A stretch of 64,000 nucleotides of DNA from Canna indica. Taxonomy: Eukaryota > Streptophyta > Magnoliopsida > Zingiberales > Cannaceae. Made by a program: the position numbers and the translations under genes. Location of the stretch: assembly GCA_034359265.1 (NCBI GenBank), contig CP136891.1, positions 6,834,501-6,898,500 on the forward strand. The letters run 5' to 3'. Below are positions 11,281 to 22,636 of the stretch, piece after piece. A model generated the notes under the pieces. That model worked only from the letters and a program-made list of their open reading frames with translations. It was not told where the DNA came from and made no database searches. The number at the start of each line of letters is the position of its first letter. Within the stretch, counting starts at the first letter, position 1.

Positions 11281-12531
11281 ATGCCGCAGCCTCCAATGCT
11301 GCAGCAGCAGACGCCGCTGCCGCCAGCCCAAGTGATGAAGCACTCTCGGAGTAACCTTGGTGACCTGAAGTCACAGATAGCAAAGCGTCTGGGCCAGGAG
11401 CGAGCACAACGCTATTTCAGCTATCTGAATGGTTTTCTGTCGCAGAAGCTGAACAAGCGCGAGTTCACTAAGCTCTGTGTTTTGACAATTGGCCAGGAGA
11501 ATCTTCCCTTGCACAATCAGCTCATCCGTTCAATAATTCAAAATGCCTGTCAAGCCAAAGTACCACCACCATTTGATCATGACAAGTTCACACAAATGGC
11601 AACAGGAATTGCCTTAAAAAAATCTTCTCAAGTAGATGGACTTGCTTTTTCCCAAGCCCCATCATCAGTGCCACAAAATTTGTCTAATGGTGATCTCTCA
11701 CCGCAGTTGCCCCATAAGTACAGGACTGGGATTGATAATCACAGGATCAAAGATAGCTCCATTCTCTGTGGACCAAACAGCAGAGCACAGGCTGCTTCTC
11801 ATCTGCCTCCAATACTTTCTGATGAGGCTGTTCTGGGTAAGAATGATGATTTAAAAAGAGCAATGCAGCAACTGCAGCATGAGCCTAATGAGCAGCCAAC
11901 AAAAAGGGCCAAAATAGATGACCATGGCTATGTACACAAAAAGGTTATTGCTGAATTACCCCTAGATCATAGGGAGGACTTGGACCATAGAGGTGACTTG
12001 GATTCCTTTAGAAATCCTCTTCGGGCACCGCTTGGAATTCCCTTCTGTTCGGCGAGCATTGGTGGGGCAAGAAGGCCACTGCAGTCTTCAGTTAGTACCA
12101 CCACTGATAGCTTTTGTGGTAGCTATGATTGTAGTGAGCTGTATGATACTGAGGTTTTGAAGCAACGAATGGAGAAAATGGCAGAAGCACATGATTTGCA
12201 GGGAGTGACAATGGATTGTGCCAACTTACTGAACAATGGGTTGGATGCTTACTTGAAGAGGCTGATTAGGTCTTGTGTTGAGCTAGTAGGAGCAAGAACA
12301 AGACATGTATTGAAGCAGTCAATTTCCAATATGATTCAGAATGCAAAGCCCAACACTAGTGTTTTGACAGGAAATAACATCCAAGTTCAAGGTAGTATCA
12401 GGTCTTTGGAGGGCATGCAAGTGCTAAGTATGCAGGATTTTAAGGTAGCGATGGAGCTAAACCCACAACAACTTGGGGAGGATTGGCCCTTGCTGCTTGA
12501 GAAAATATGTGGTCGCTCATTTGAGGAGTAA
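11281..12531 (+). CDS. SAGA complex subunit, ADA1/Hfi1-type (SAGA-Tad1 domain)
   Basis: A single uninterrupted exon encodes 416 residues, close to the size of plant HADA1-type proteins. ADA1/Hfi1 is a nuclear scaffold subunit of the SAGA histone-acetyltransferase coactivator, which acts at RNA polymerase II promoters. The family hallmark is near the N terminus: residues 26-62 read 'LGDLKSQIAKRLGQERAQ' followed by 'RYFSYLNGFLSQKLNKREF', a histone-fold-like helical block. A second conserved helix ('GLDAYLKRLIRSCVELV') lies at about residues 318-335. A basic patch 'PTKRAKID' near residue 205 may be a nuclear signal. The N terminus is Gln/Pro-rich. The start is the first ATG of the frame. A likely poly(A) signal AATAAA is at 12819-12824. 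The gene symbol is left blank because plants have several paralogues. Confidence 0.88.
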   Translation: MPQPPMLQQQTPLPPAQVMKHSRSNLGDLKSQIAKRLGQERAQRYFSYLNGFLSQKLNKREFTKLCVLTIGQENLPLHNQLIRSIIQNACQAKVPPPFDHDKFTQMATGIALKKSSQVDGLAFSQAPSSVPQNLSNGDLSPQLPHKYRTGIDNHRIKDSSILCGPNSRAQAASHLPPILSDEAVLGKNDDLKRAMQQLQHEPNEQPTKRAKIDDHGYVHKKVIAELPLDHREDLDHRGDLDSFRNPLRAPLGIPFCSASIGGARRPLQSSVSTTTDSFCGSYDCSELYDTEVLKQRMEKMAEAHDLQGVTMDCANLLNNGLDAYLKRLIRSCVELVGARTRHVLKQSISNMIQNAKPNTSVLTGNNIQVQGSIRSLEGMQVLSMQDFKVAMELNPQQLGEDWPLLLEKICGRSFEE

Positions 12532-15135
12532 GAGAAATGCACATCTATTCTCTTATTTGCAAAAACTTTGGCATCAGGATGCGCTCAACTGTTAGGGCAG
12601 TCTATTTGGGTCTGAAAGGAGCCAATTCTAGCTGCTCAAATAAAAATATGCCTTGTTTTTAGGATCAGACAAGAAAGATTCTGTAAAATCCTGCTATGGG
12701 GAACCTCAGCAATAACACATTCTTTAAGCCAGCTTGTTTAAAGGAAACAAAGTATCCTGTTTGGCTCATTTATTGTAGGTTAGCATCCAGCCTGTTCAGA
12801 GGTCTTGAGCTTTCATGTAATAAAAATCATGGAGAACTCTGAAGAAAGTTCTGCAGATTTTTTTCTATATCTTATACAATCAACTTCTGTAAGTTTACAA
12901 ACTGCAAACTATGTTTAATCAATTGGTTAACTTTCTGCTTACTTTAATTATTTATATGATGGATTGCTTTTGTTTATAAAAATCCAAGTTCCTACCTTTT
13001 GTTGGTGTATATTAGAATATTCTCACACAGTAAGGCCTTTACTCTTTTTGTGATTGAGTTGTTTCATTGTATATTAGAATATTCTCACACAGTAAGACCT
13101 TTACTCTTTTTGTGATTGAGTTGTTTCATTGTTGAATTTCTGTGAAATAAATAACCAGTTTTCCTATATAGGTTAGCTTGATCACTTTTATTGTATTTCA
13201 TTGATTCTGTTATTACCATTCCAGTGAAAAATACTAGGTGTTAGTGAATTAAGTTGTGATATAGACTATATAGTTTGAGAATATTATTCCATATGATGAA
13301 ATCATAAATTCATCCTAAAGAACTCCACAACAAATTACTACTGAAAATGAAAATAATTTTCCTGTAGCAATAATTTGACGAGTACAAATCTACAAAGGAA
13401 CTTGTTCCCAAGGGCACATCTTTAAGGAAACATCCATAAATATCTTTTTTCTTCCTATTCATGTTTCATGACTGTCCTTTTATGTTACAGAACAGTATCA
13501 TGTATCTTATCCTTATTGCTTGTCATTAAAATGGTTCAGATTTGGTATTCTGTGACATTCCCTTGACATCTGACTTGATGTGTAAATTCTTTGCGGCTTA
13601 TACATGCTTCTATATGTACCCACAAATACAACTTAAGCAAGTTAGTTTTGTCTTTTAAATAGCATCTCTAATATACTTATGATAGTTCAGATTAAAATTG
13701 TTGAGCCACAGGCCATTTTATAAGGGTCAAATGTGCGTAGTGTAATGTATGCTTTGGTACCTCCTTTTGAAGCATAACTTGCATACAGTATCTACTCCGA
13801 TAAATCTTCATCAATGCTGCAGAGAAATAGATGAAACTTCTTTTACATTATATGGAATTATTTTTTGCCTTAAACCTGTGGCCATCGATACATGCATTTG
13901 CGCCAGCAAATGCCATTACTTTACAAGTGCTTGTTTTCAACACAGGTTCATTAGCAGAAAATATACCTTGATGTTCAAAATAGTAGTTTAAGTGTTGGTC
14001 TATATCGCCTGGTATGAGTGCTACGTAATGGTCTGATGAATACTGGGTCTTTATCCAAGTAATTCCAGTTGGTTTGAAGCAGTCAAAGCAAGTTTGACTT
14101 TCTCTCTTGTTCGTGCAGGTTCTGGTACAAGTATCATAGTGTAACAACTTGTATGGGATGTTGGTACACTGTCCAAGTCCTAGTACATGTATCATACTGT
14201 TTCAGCAGCCCAGCTGTCATCTGGTTAACTAGCACGGACAGAGCTTTCAAACAATGGCTGATGTCTCAAACATTTGGATACAATCTGGTACAATTGATTT
14301 CTGACCAGAAGACTCCTAATTTTTCTTTCATAATCCAAACTATATAGGATTGGTGTGAAATCACAAAGATCAATGTCAGGGTGAGGCTTGCATATATTCG
14401 CATACTTTTGCTAGGTAGTTGGTGGCCAGGTCAACCTTGGAGTAACTAAAGGATTACATTGATGTTCTAGAACTAATGCTACATCACTGGAGCTTTTATT
14501 TGCTTACTGTATTTAGACTATTGCACCTTTTTATACTCATTGTACACAGGAAGAGAATAAATGATAATAAGGAAGTTGATTAAGAGAACGTCATGATAAT
14601 AAGGAATTGCATGATCTTCATTTGCAGTTTGTTAGTCTAATCTAGACTCTAGAGTCAACTATGTGTTGCTTTTGGTGATTTCATACTTGAGATCTTGTCC
14701 AGCATTGGCTTTTCTTTTATCCTCTTTCGTTTCGTAATATGTGTTGGACTGAAGGGCTTAGCATCTACCAGGACAACAATGTCCGAATCTCAGAGCCATA
14801 CAAGATGTACCACTCAGTATTTACTGTCCAACCGAGGTTTTGTTTTTAAACCATGTGTGAATATGGGCCCTACTGGGACAAGGTTTTCCAAAATTATTTT
14901 TCGAGTCTAGGGTAATATATCAGGGGAAATTTTTGCTGCCCAAATATTGTTGATGGTTCTGTATTTCTTATCTATTTTCCTTAATTCTATTTTCTTTTTT
15001 ACTTAAAGCATCCGGAGCCTAGAATAAAGTATTGGTTTATATTTACAAGAGTTTTGGAGTAAATTGTCATTGTAACTCTTTTCTGAACGGCATGTACACT
15101 GCACATCGACTGACCTTATTTTCGTTTGGAGTATC
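12532..15135. other. 3' flank of the ADA1-type gene; no further gene seen
   Basis: The first about 300 bp are the likely 3' untranslated region. The rest is A+T-rich single-copy-looking DNA. The longest frames (13749-13991, 13848-14195 minus, 14695-14910) have no recognisable similarity and are probably chance. Confidence 0.5.
13006..13129. repeat. Tandem duplication, 2 x 62 bp
   Basis: The unit starting 'tgtatattagaatattctca' and ending 'gagttgtttcat' occurs twice, at 13006-13067 and 13068-13129. The copies differ at one base ('ggcc' versus 'gacc'), so the duplication is recent. Confidence 0.9.
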
Positions 15136-15141
15136 TTGCAT

Positions 15142-15462
15142 TAGATGTGTCAATGAACGGGATTCACAATTTTCTGAACAATGAGTTGAGCTAGTCCCCT
15201 CTGAACAATGGGTTGAGCTAGTCCCTTGGGCATGCAAGCCGTGCTGAGACGAGTGCCAAGCTCGGCATAGGAGGTCGGCACTTGTGTAGGCCTAACCCAG
15301 CACTAGGTTGGCTCGAGCCTGACTCGAGCTCGAAGGGGCAGTCCTCATGCCAGGTTGGCCCGCCCTTTGGAAAATTTGGGATGTGCTTGACATAGCTCGA
15401 ATTTTACAGGCATGACTTGACCGGCAATGGGCATGTCCGGGCACGATCCATTGCCGCTTCTA
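15142..15462. mobile_element. Small hAT-like MITE, GC-rich
   Basis: Ends TAGATGTGTCAATGAACGGG and, inverted, TAGAAGCGGCAATGGATCGT pair imperfectly. The interior consists of 'ccggcatgccg'-like words ('gctcggcataggaggtcggcac', in part) and resembles the element at 57462-57824. The flanking 8-mers TCTTGCAT and TGTTACTT agree at only five positions, so insertion is old or the ends are slightly misplaced. Confidence 0.55.
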
Positions 15463-15814
15463 TGTTACTTAAGAGGCTTCCAAATAGTTTCCTTCTGAGG
15501 ATTCCACTGTTTATTTTATCCAATAGAATAATGGATTTTACTGCTCTCTCATCGTACATGTACTTAAGCACCATGTTAATTGATATGTTTGAATTTCTTC
15601 TATATAAATTCAAAGCATTTGCTTATATACATTGCAATGATTTCGGAGGTGCCATGTTATGTTGCACATGTAAGGAAAAGATACTTCAGTTCATAATGCT
15701 TGTTACAGAACAAACAGAATGATAAATTGTGAATGGCAATTGCACATATATATCTTCGTATGTGTGAATAATATTGAGTTGAAATACCACATGCAAGATA
15801 TTTTTATAAATAAC

Positions 15815-16935
15815 TATTTCCTTGTTTGGTTGATATAAAACATAACAAGGAATGGAGATGCAATAATAAAAATTTTCTCTTAATAATATTAAATGTTTAT
15901 ACTAATTTATAAGTTATTCACACGTATAACCTAGTATGAGATTAAGGTTAGTTATTTTATTGTTGTATAATTTTTTCACACATCATATTTTATTCTAAAT
16001 ATTTTATTTGTCTTTCTATTTATATTATAATTTATTCGAAAATAACAAAAAGTAGAGATAAAATGATAGAAATAATAAATGATATTATAATTTATTATAA
16101 TTCATAATAACATAATAAATATATGAATTTTATAAATTTTTAAAATAAAATATTATTTAAAATATAAATATAATTTTTAATTAAAGATAATTTATTATGT
16201 AATTTAAAAATATAATAAGAAAGATATACTATAATATACATTATGTAATTAAGATGAACTATAATAGGAAAAAATGGAAAATATTACCAATAGGCAACAT
16301 TGAGATAATGAATACTATTCCTAGCCATTCTTGATAAATGGAGAATAGAGGTGAACGGTCCAGATACTTTATATTTTTTATGATACCCAGATCCTATCTT
16401 ATATATGATCAATTTCTAGGTTTTAGACTCGAGCTCTATCCTATTGGAACCTGAAATTAGATCATACCTTGTTGGAATATGAAATCAGACCATACTCGAA
16501 ACTTGTGGTGTATTAAATGTTCTAGGTATCCCGTTGGAACTTGTAAAACCTGTAATTTACCGATTCCATGGTACAGGTTTAAGGTGCCATGTTGGAACTT
16601 ATACCCTCAAACTTGTACATTTACATATTCTAGAGTACAAGTTTTGGATACTGATTTCGATTTTGGGTACCCGATGTGTTGGATCCGAAATCAAAACCGA
16701 TTTTAACTAGTTCTTTAAGTTTTATCCCAGATCCTACCCGAATTTAATTTGTGTGTACCCCGAAATATACTCGATCAGGTAGGCTCCAACCGATTTTGGG
16801 TCTACCCGGTATTCATGCACACCCCTATTGGGGAATATGAATAGTTGTTCCTTGTATTTAAAATCTAACTAAATATGGTAATAGGAATAAACGAGAAATA
16901 ACTATTTTTGGTCTATTCTAACAACCAAACAGGCT
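15815..16935. mobile_element. A+T-rich inverted-repeat element with 'CTTGTTTGGTTG' ends
   Basis: The left edge reads 'CCTTGTTTGGTTGATATAAAAC' in part and the right edge 'CAACCAAACAGG', a terminal type seen in many plant MITEs. Near both ends are 'aataactattt' and 'ttccttgt' motifs. The same vocabulary is in 34130-34880. No transposase. The superfamily is uncertain. The GC-rich element 16346-16827 is nested inside. Confidence 0.45.
16346..16827. mobile_element. hAT-like MITE nested in 15815-16935
   Basis: The left end TAGAGGTGAACGG and the right end, inverted, TAGGGGTGTGCATG pair. Flanking 8-mers ATGGAGAA and TTGGGGAA agree at six of eight positions, fitting a decayed hAT target-site duplication. 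The interior is made of repeats of 'gttggaact', 'cgatttt' and 'acccgat' words and is related to the fragment at 59390-59674. Confidence 0.6.
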
Positions 16936-17301
16936 TTAAACAATATATAATTCTGAATATATTTGATTTTTCTGATATCATAGTTCTAAAATGTAGGGGT
17001 GAGAAAAAAACCGGAAAACCGAACCGATTTTTGCGGTTAATCGAACTGGCTTTTTCGGGTTCGAGTTGTATTTTTGGAATTTTCGATTTTTGGGTTCGGG
17101 TTCGGTCCAAGGTTTAAAAAGTCAACCGATTTCGGTTAACCGACTGGTAGACAAATATATATATATATAATAGTTATTAGTTAATACTTAATACTAATAA
17201 TACTTAACTTAATAGTTATTAGTTAATACTTATATGATAAGTTAAATTAAAAATCCTAGATCTGAGATCTCTCATCTCTTGAGTCTTCTCCCGAACGGCG
17301 C

Positions 17302-17629
17302 ACGCCCAAGTCGCCCGATGCTGCATCTCTTGACCAGCCACCCTTGTTCTCGTCTTCTTGTGCACGCCGTCGCCCGTCGCACGGTCGCATCGTCGTTCTC
17401 CCACATGCTGCGCGTCCGCCGCACCTTCACGGCTTCACCCACCGTCCGAAGTCCCGCACGGGGCAACGCCCAAATCGCCCGACGCCGCATCTCTTGACCA
17501 ACCACCCTTGTTCTCGTCTTCTTCTGCACGTCGCCGCCCGCTGCACGGTCGCACCGTCGTTCTCCCGCACACCGCGCATCCGCCGCACCTTCACGACTTC
17601 ACCCATTGTCCGGACTCCGAGTCTGTTCT
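17302..17629. repeat. GC-rich tandem duplication, about 2 x 164 bp
   Basis: The block beginning 'cgcccgatgctgcatctctt' at 17312 recurs at 17476 as 'cgcccgacgccgcatctctt', followed by matching text through 'cttcacggcttcaccca' / 'cttcacgacttcaccca'. Its overlapping reading frames are long only because the DNA is GC-rich and stop-poor. It looks like a 5'-leader or captured gene segment inside the hAT element. Confidence 0.75.
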
Positions 17630-17974
17630 CTCACACTCACACTCGCACCTTCGACCTTCACCTTCATCGTCTCGGCACCTACACGACGCCGGCGAGTCGA
17701 GTCGAGTCAAGCAGTGCCCGTTGCCCAAGAGTCGAGCACTGCCCGCACCTTCTCGGCATCTTCTCAGGCTTCTCGACACCTTCACGGCACCGAGTATGTA
17801 CCGACGACAATAAGAACTTAGCTAATAGCCTAATAGTTATTACAACAATTTGGCATGACAAGTCTTATTCAAGTCAACAACATGATATCATTAGTTAATA
17901 ATTATTACATATTATTAACTTAGCATATCTTTTATTTCATTATTAAGTATTAACCTAATATACAGATTGTCTAT

Positions 17975-18210
17975 TATAAAGGATGATTACTATGCAGACA
18001 AAACGCCTCAACAACACTTCACACGTTAAGTGCACAGTACCATGCAAACGTTGCCTCTTCGTTTCATCAACGCTGACCATTCGTTTCATCTTCATCTTGT
18101 GTGTATATAAGTAGTCGCTCGTTGTAACATCAAGATATCTCCGAGTACAAATCAATTGATTCCTTCATGTGAATCATCTCTCTAGGCTCTTCAATCTGAC
18201 ATCCTCCATA
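17975..18210 (+). repeat. 5' LTR of the copia element
   Basis: Begins TATAAAGGATGATTAC and ends ATCCTCCATA. It contains a TATA-like 'gtgtatataagtag' near 18102-18115 that may be its promoter. Lacks the usual TG...CA termini. Confidence 0.9.
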
Positions 18211-18222
18211 TGGTATTAGAGC
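18211..18222 (+). other. Primer-binding site, initiator Met-tRNA type
   Basis: TGGTATTAGAGC lies immediately after the 5' LTR. It matches the plant copia primer site complementary to the 3' end of initiator Met-tRNA, with one difference from the common TGGTATCAGAGC. Confidence 0.85.
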
Positions 18223-18294
18223 TGTGATATGCTCCATTGAGCTCTTCGATCCATTTTTTTTCTCTTCCCTTCCTTTCTTCACTCGCCTTCATCA

Positions 18295-19215
18295 ATGGAT
18301 ACGAACGAAGCTTCATCAAGTTTTGGCATCCTCAACCCAACACACCAGGCCAATACAATCATCACCATCAACCCCGCCACCCAGTTGCCGCTCAAATTGA
18401 CAAGGGCCGACAACTATTTGAACGGGAAGACCCAGCTTGAATTGTTACTTCTGGGGTATGATCTGACTCACTACATTGACGGCTCCTTACCCTGCCCTAT
18501 GGAAGAAAATGCGAAACGACGAAATTGGCTTCGTCAAGACGGCCTGATCCGCCATGCGATCATGGCCTCCATCAACCTGACGATCGTCACAGTGGTCGCT
18601 ACTTCTCCCTCAGCCTTTGATGCATGGAAGAGGTTAGCATCGCAATATGCAAACAAATCACAGTCACAGATTTATGCTCTTCAAGAAAACCTCGCTCAAA
18701 CCACTAAAGGTAATAAATCGATCTCCGAATACTTCAATGAAATAAGATCGATAGCTAATGAATTAGCTATGGAAAACTCTTTGATTGATGAATCGGCCCT
18801 CGTAATAAAGATTTTGGGAGGCCTGGGTACTGAGTACAACGACATCAGTGCCGCGATCAGGTCACGCGACACTCCAATATCTCTCAAGGAACTGTATGAT
18901 AAATTATCAGGCCATGAGGCCTTTATTCTGCACGGGACCAATAAACCAGTACGTGATCACTGCGCAGTTTTCTCAACGACAAGAACGAAGCCAGTTACAG
19001 TTTGGCTCGAAACCAAGACTCTACAACAACCGACCCCATTGGAATCCATCTTCAAATTGGCACCGACAACCACAACAGTCATCTCAACCCTCTCGACAGA
19101 CATTTTGACGACCTCCACCATCTCCTCAAACCACTCGCAACCGAGTTCAGTGCCAACTATGCGACCGCATCGGCCACACTGCAAAAAACTGCCGATCAAA
19201 GTCTCACAACCATGA
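18295..19215 (+). pseudogene. copia gag (frameshifted)
   Basis: The first about 220 residues are a copia Gag of the UBN2 type: 'LPLKLTRADNYLNGKTQLE', 'GSLPCP', 'AFDAWKRLASQYANKSQSQI', 'SISEYFNEIRSIANELA', and 'ILGGLGTEYNDISAAIRSRD'. Near 18950 the correct frame shifts by one; the downstream part of Gag continues in the frame of 18848-19108 and then meets a stop. The CCHC zinc knuckle ('CQLCDRIGHTAKNC') is at 19151-19192, in the frame of the downstream protease-integrase region. Position-specific loss of frame makes the polyprotein untranslatable as a whole. Confidence 0.85.
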
Positions 19216-20359
19216 GGAAGCCAGGGCATACTATACCAGTCGCCAATCTACCCCTCACACATGGGTTATGGATACCAGAGCCTCTCATCACATCACTAGT
19301 GATACCCAAACACTTCAGCAAGCTTCGGAATATAGTGGAGATGATGGTGTCACCCTGGGAGATGGTAAGAGCATTCACATCACTCATACCGGCAATTCTT
19401 ATATTTCCAATTCCAGGAATACATTCATATTACATAACACTGTCTGTGCTCTGCATATCCAACAAAAATTGATATCGGTTGCTCAATTCTGTACTCAAAA
19501 CAATGTCTCCACTGAGTTCTTTCCCACCCACTTTCTTGTTAAGGATCTTCATTCCGGTCGGACCCTTGCTCGGGGCAAGAACAAAGCTAACATCTATGAG
19601 TGGACTGGGGATCTCTCACCTTCAGCCAACTTTGCATCCACAAGCATCAAAGCTCCAGCCAAACTATGGCATCAACGTCTCGGCCACCCCAATCAAAGAA
19701 CTCTGGCGCACATTGCATCCACCTACAACATTCCTATATCAGGTTCTCTCAAGCAACAGTGTAATGCCTGCTCTTGTAACAAGAGTCACAAACTGCCATT
19801 TTTTGAATCCACATTACATAGCACCAAACCTCTTGAACTGTTATACTCGAACATTTGGGGACCCTCTCCAGTTACAACGGATGATGGATTTAAATTCTAC
19901 TTGCTGATAGTTGATCACTATACTAAATATATGTGGTTGTTTCCCATGAAAGCTAAGTCGGATGTTTCTCACATATTTGTTTCATTCACAGCTCTAGTTG
20001 AGAAATTTTTCAATACTTCCATCCTCAATTTATACACTGATAGAGGTGGAGAGTTCATTGGGTTAACTGATCAGTTAAAACAATTCGGTATTCAACATTT
20101 GATCTCTCCACCTTACACTCCACAACGAGTAAGCACTGTGGAGAGACGTCATCAGCATGTATTAGAGACCGCCACTACACTTCTTCATCAGGCATCTATT
20201 CCTCTCAAATACTGGGCCTATGCATGCAACACTGTTGTCTACCTTATCAATTGGCTTCCTACGCCTCTGCTGCATGGAGACTCCCCATTCCAAAAGCTAT
20301 TACAGCAAACTCCAAACTATTCTTCCCTCAGAAGCTTCGGTTGCCTCTGTTATCCATGA
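19193..20359 (+). pseudogene. copia protease and integrase region of pol (inactivated)
   Basis: The protease motif at about 19265-19290 reads 'MDTRASHHIT' where families have Asp-Ser/Thr-Gly-Ala, so the active-site glycine is Arg. A gag-pre-integrase His/Cys block follows ('WHQRLGHPNQRTLAHI', 'CNACSCNKSHKLPF'). The integrase core has 'YSNIWGPSPV', with Asn in place of the first catalytic Asp, then 'LYTDRGGEF' and 'TVERRHQHV' with the other two acidic residues. The frame ends at a TGA at 20357-20359 after 'SLRSFGCLCYP', before the domain continues in another frame. Two lost catalytic residues and the stop show long inactivity. Confidence 0.9.
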
Positions 20360-20449
20360 CTCAAACCGTATTCGGTAAGTAAACTTGAACCGAAGTCACG
20401 ACCCTGCGTATTTCTCGGCTACTCTATCAAATACCATGCCTACCAATGC

Positions 20450-21856
20450 TTGGATCTGTCAACCTCAAAAATATATACGTCACGACATGTAGAGTTCCAT
20501 GAGGATATATTTCCATTCCAGAACATTCAACCACACCATCTACGTCCAGTCACAAGCACTGCTCTCTGGTTTGATGTCCTCCCTTCATTAGACACTCTTC
20601 CTGTGCAAATAGATGACAACTCTATGGTCTGCCTTGACATTGCATATCCACCACCTCCACATCAAGCCCCACATGCATCTCCACAGCAAGTCCCACATGC
20701 AACTGAATTGTCACACCCAACTCCAGTTCCTCAACACACGGCTTCCACATCTGAACCAGGTCATACTTCATCCACAAGGCCTGTTCTTCCTCAGCCAATG
20801 CGGATGACTACCAGGTCGCAACATAACATCCATAAACCTCGACGACCCCTAGATTATACTGCTTTAACTGCCTCTGTTCAAACTCCAGCCACAGCCAAAC
20901 AGGCAATGAAAAATACGCACTGGAGACAAGCCATGCACGATGAAATAGAAGCTCTCACAAACAACAATACATGGACGTTAGTTCCTCCACATCCTTCTCA
21001 GAATTTAATCGGATGCAAGTGGGTCTTTAAAGTGAAACAACGCCCGGATGGCAGCATCGAAAGGTACAAAGGGAGACTAGTCGCAAAACGATTCCACCAA
21101 CGCCCAGGAATCGATTTCAAATAGACGTTCAGCCTAGTGGTTAAACCAACTACGATTCGAGTACTCCTCACGATCGCGGCTGTTCATAAGTGGCCCATTC
21201 AGCAACTCGACGTAAACAACACCTTCTTACATGGCCAGCTTGAAGATGATATCTACATGATACAACCTCCCGGTTTTGTCGACAGCAACAAGCCTTCACA
21301 CGTCTGCAAATTGAACAAGGCTATATATGGCCTCAAACAGGCCCCTCGCGCATGGTTCAATGAATTCAAAAGCTACATCAGCTCGATTGGTTTTTATGAA
21401 TCGAAGTCCGACTGCTCACTGTTCATACTTCACACTTCAGCATTCAAAATCTTCCTACTACTATACATTGACGATATCATCTTAACAGGAGACTCTGCCC
21501 TCAAGATTCATGAAATATATCAAGCTCTGGCACAACGCTTCTCCCTTAAAGGCGTACAACCAATCTCCTACTTCCTCGGCATTGAGGTGATCAGAACCAA
21601 AGATGGTATGCTACTATCTCAAAGGAAGTACATCTCAGATATACTTCAACGTTTTGGCATGACTGAAGCTAAAGGCGTTAAAACTCCATTACCATCCAAA
21701 ACTCAACTTCAACTGGACGACGTCACTCCTCCCATTGACCCTCACCAGTACAGAAGCGCTGTCGGGGCCTTTCAGTACCTCAGCTTTACAAGACCTGATC
21801 TCTGCTTCGCTGCGAATCGACTGTCACAATTCATGCACGTACCAAGGCACTCCTGA
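20450..21856 (+). pseudogene. copia reverse transcriptase region of pol (stop-interrupted)
   Basis: 20450-21121 covers the integrase tail and the start of the reverse transcriptase ('WRQAMHDEIEALTNNNTW', 'GCKWVFKVKQRPDGSIERYK'). A TAG at 21122-21124 interrupts the frame, which then continues to 21856 ('QLDVNNTFLHGQLEDDIYM', 'QPPGF', 'LNKAIYGLKQAPRAW', and the catalytic 'LYIDDIILTG'). The frame ends in the connection to RNase H with 'FTRPDLCFAANRLSQFMH'. Four copia reverse-transcriptase blocks and the YxDD box are intact. Confidence 0.9.
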
Positions 21857-22332
21857 GATATCTCAACGCCACCCAAACACTGGGACTTCATATTCACTCC
21901 AACTCTTCGCTCACTCTCCAAGTGTTCTCCGGTTCCGACTGGGGTGGTGACGTAGATGATCGTTGCTCAACCGATGGCTACATCACCTTCCTCGGGCAAA
22001 CCGCCATCAGCTGGTCGTCGCGGAAATAAAGGACGGTAGCTCGGTCCTCAACCGAAGCCGAATACCGAGCTCTGGCCAATGCTGCTGCCGAGGCAAAATA
22101 GTTGGAGAATCTTTTACGAGAAATTGACGTCTGTCTTCCCGTTGCACCGACCATTCACTGTGACAACTTAGGTGCTACATTTCTTTCCAAAAACCCGACC
22201 TTCAATACCCGGATGAAACACCTCGCCATTGATTATCACTTTGTGCGCGGCCAGGTGAGGAACAAATCACTGCTGGTCGAATACATCTCTGCTGATAGAC
22301 AACTAGCCGACTCATTGACCAAGCTAGTGTAG
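21857..22332 (+). pseudogene. copia RNase H remnant
   Basis: The RNase H sequence runs across several frames. 'TEAEYRALANAAAEA' near 22050 precedes a TAG, and 22102-22332 encodes 'LLREIDVCLPVAPTIHCDN', 'NTRMKHLAIDYHFVRGQV' and a terminal 'ADSLTKLV', the usual end of copia pol. Frameshifts between 21857 and 22050 destroy the catalytic part. Confidence 0.85.
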
Positions 22333-22389
22333 TCCAAGATATTCTTGACTCACCGAACCAAGATAGGTCGTGCAGAAATTGACACCTAT

Positions 22390-22401
22390 CTTGTGGGGGC
22401 G
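22390..22401 (+). other. Polypurine tract of the copia element
   Basis: 'cttgtgggggcg' immediately precedes the 3' LTR; the G run is the likely plus-strand primer. Confidence 0.7.
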
Positions 22402-22636
22402 TATAAAAGATTATTACTATGCAGACAAAATGTCTCAATAACACTTCATACATTAAGTGCACAATACCATGCAAACACTGCCTCTTCGTTTCATAGCGCT
22501 GACCATTCGTTTCATCTTCATCTTGTGTCTATATAAGCAGTCGCTCGTTGTAACAACAAGATATCTCCAAATACAAATCAATTGATTCCTTCATGCGAAT
22601 CATCTATCTAGTCTCTTCAATCTGACATCCTCTGTA
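22402..22636 (+). repeat. 3' LTR of the copia element
   Basis: Matches 17975-18210 over its length with scattered differences, starting TATAAAAGATTATTAC and ending ATCCTCTGTA, then the duplication TCTAT. Confidence 0.9.

Larger units (their letters stand above)
17975..22636 (+). mobile_element. Ty1/copia LTR retrotransposon, complete structure but inactivated
   Basis: Both LTRs are present (17975-18210 and 22402-22636; about 236 and 235 bp) with an exact 5-bp target-site duplication TCTAT at 17970-17974 and 22637-22641. A primer-binding site follows the 5' LTR directly and a polypurine tract precedes the 3' LTR. The gene order is gag, protease, integrase, reverse transcriptase, RNase H, which defines copia. 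Every coding part carries stops, frameshifts or lost catalytic residues. The LTRs differ at many positions, so the insertion is not recent. Confidence 0.95.

Noticed and set aside
13848..14195. 115-codon minus-strand frame
   Set aside because: Starts and ends in A+T-rich spacer, without family motifs, signal peptide or codon bias.
17344..17898. Overlapping Arg/Pro/Ser-rich frames of 150-184 codons in three phases
   Set aside because: They arise from a GC-rich, tandemly repeated block inside a hAT element; all frames are open for compositional reasons and none resembles a protein.
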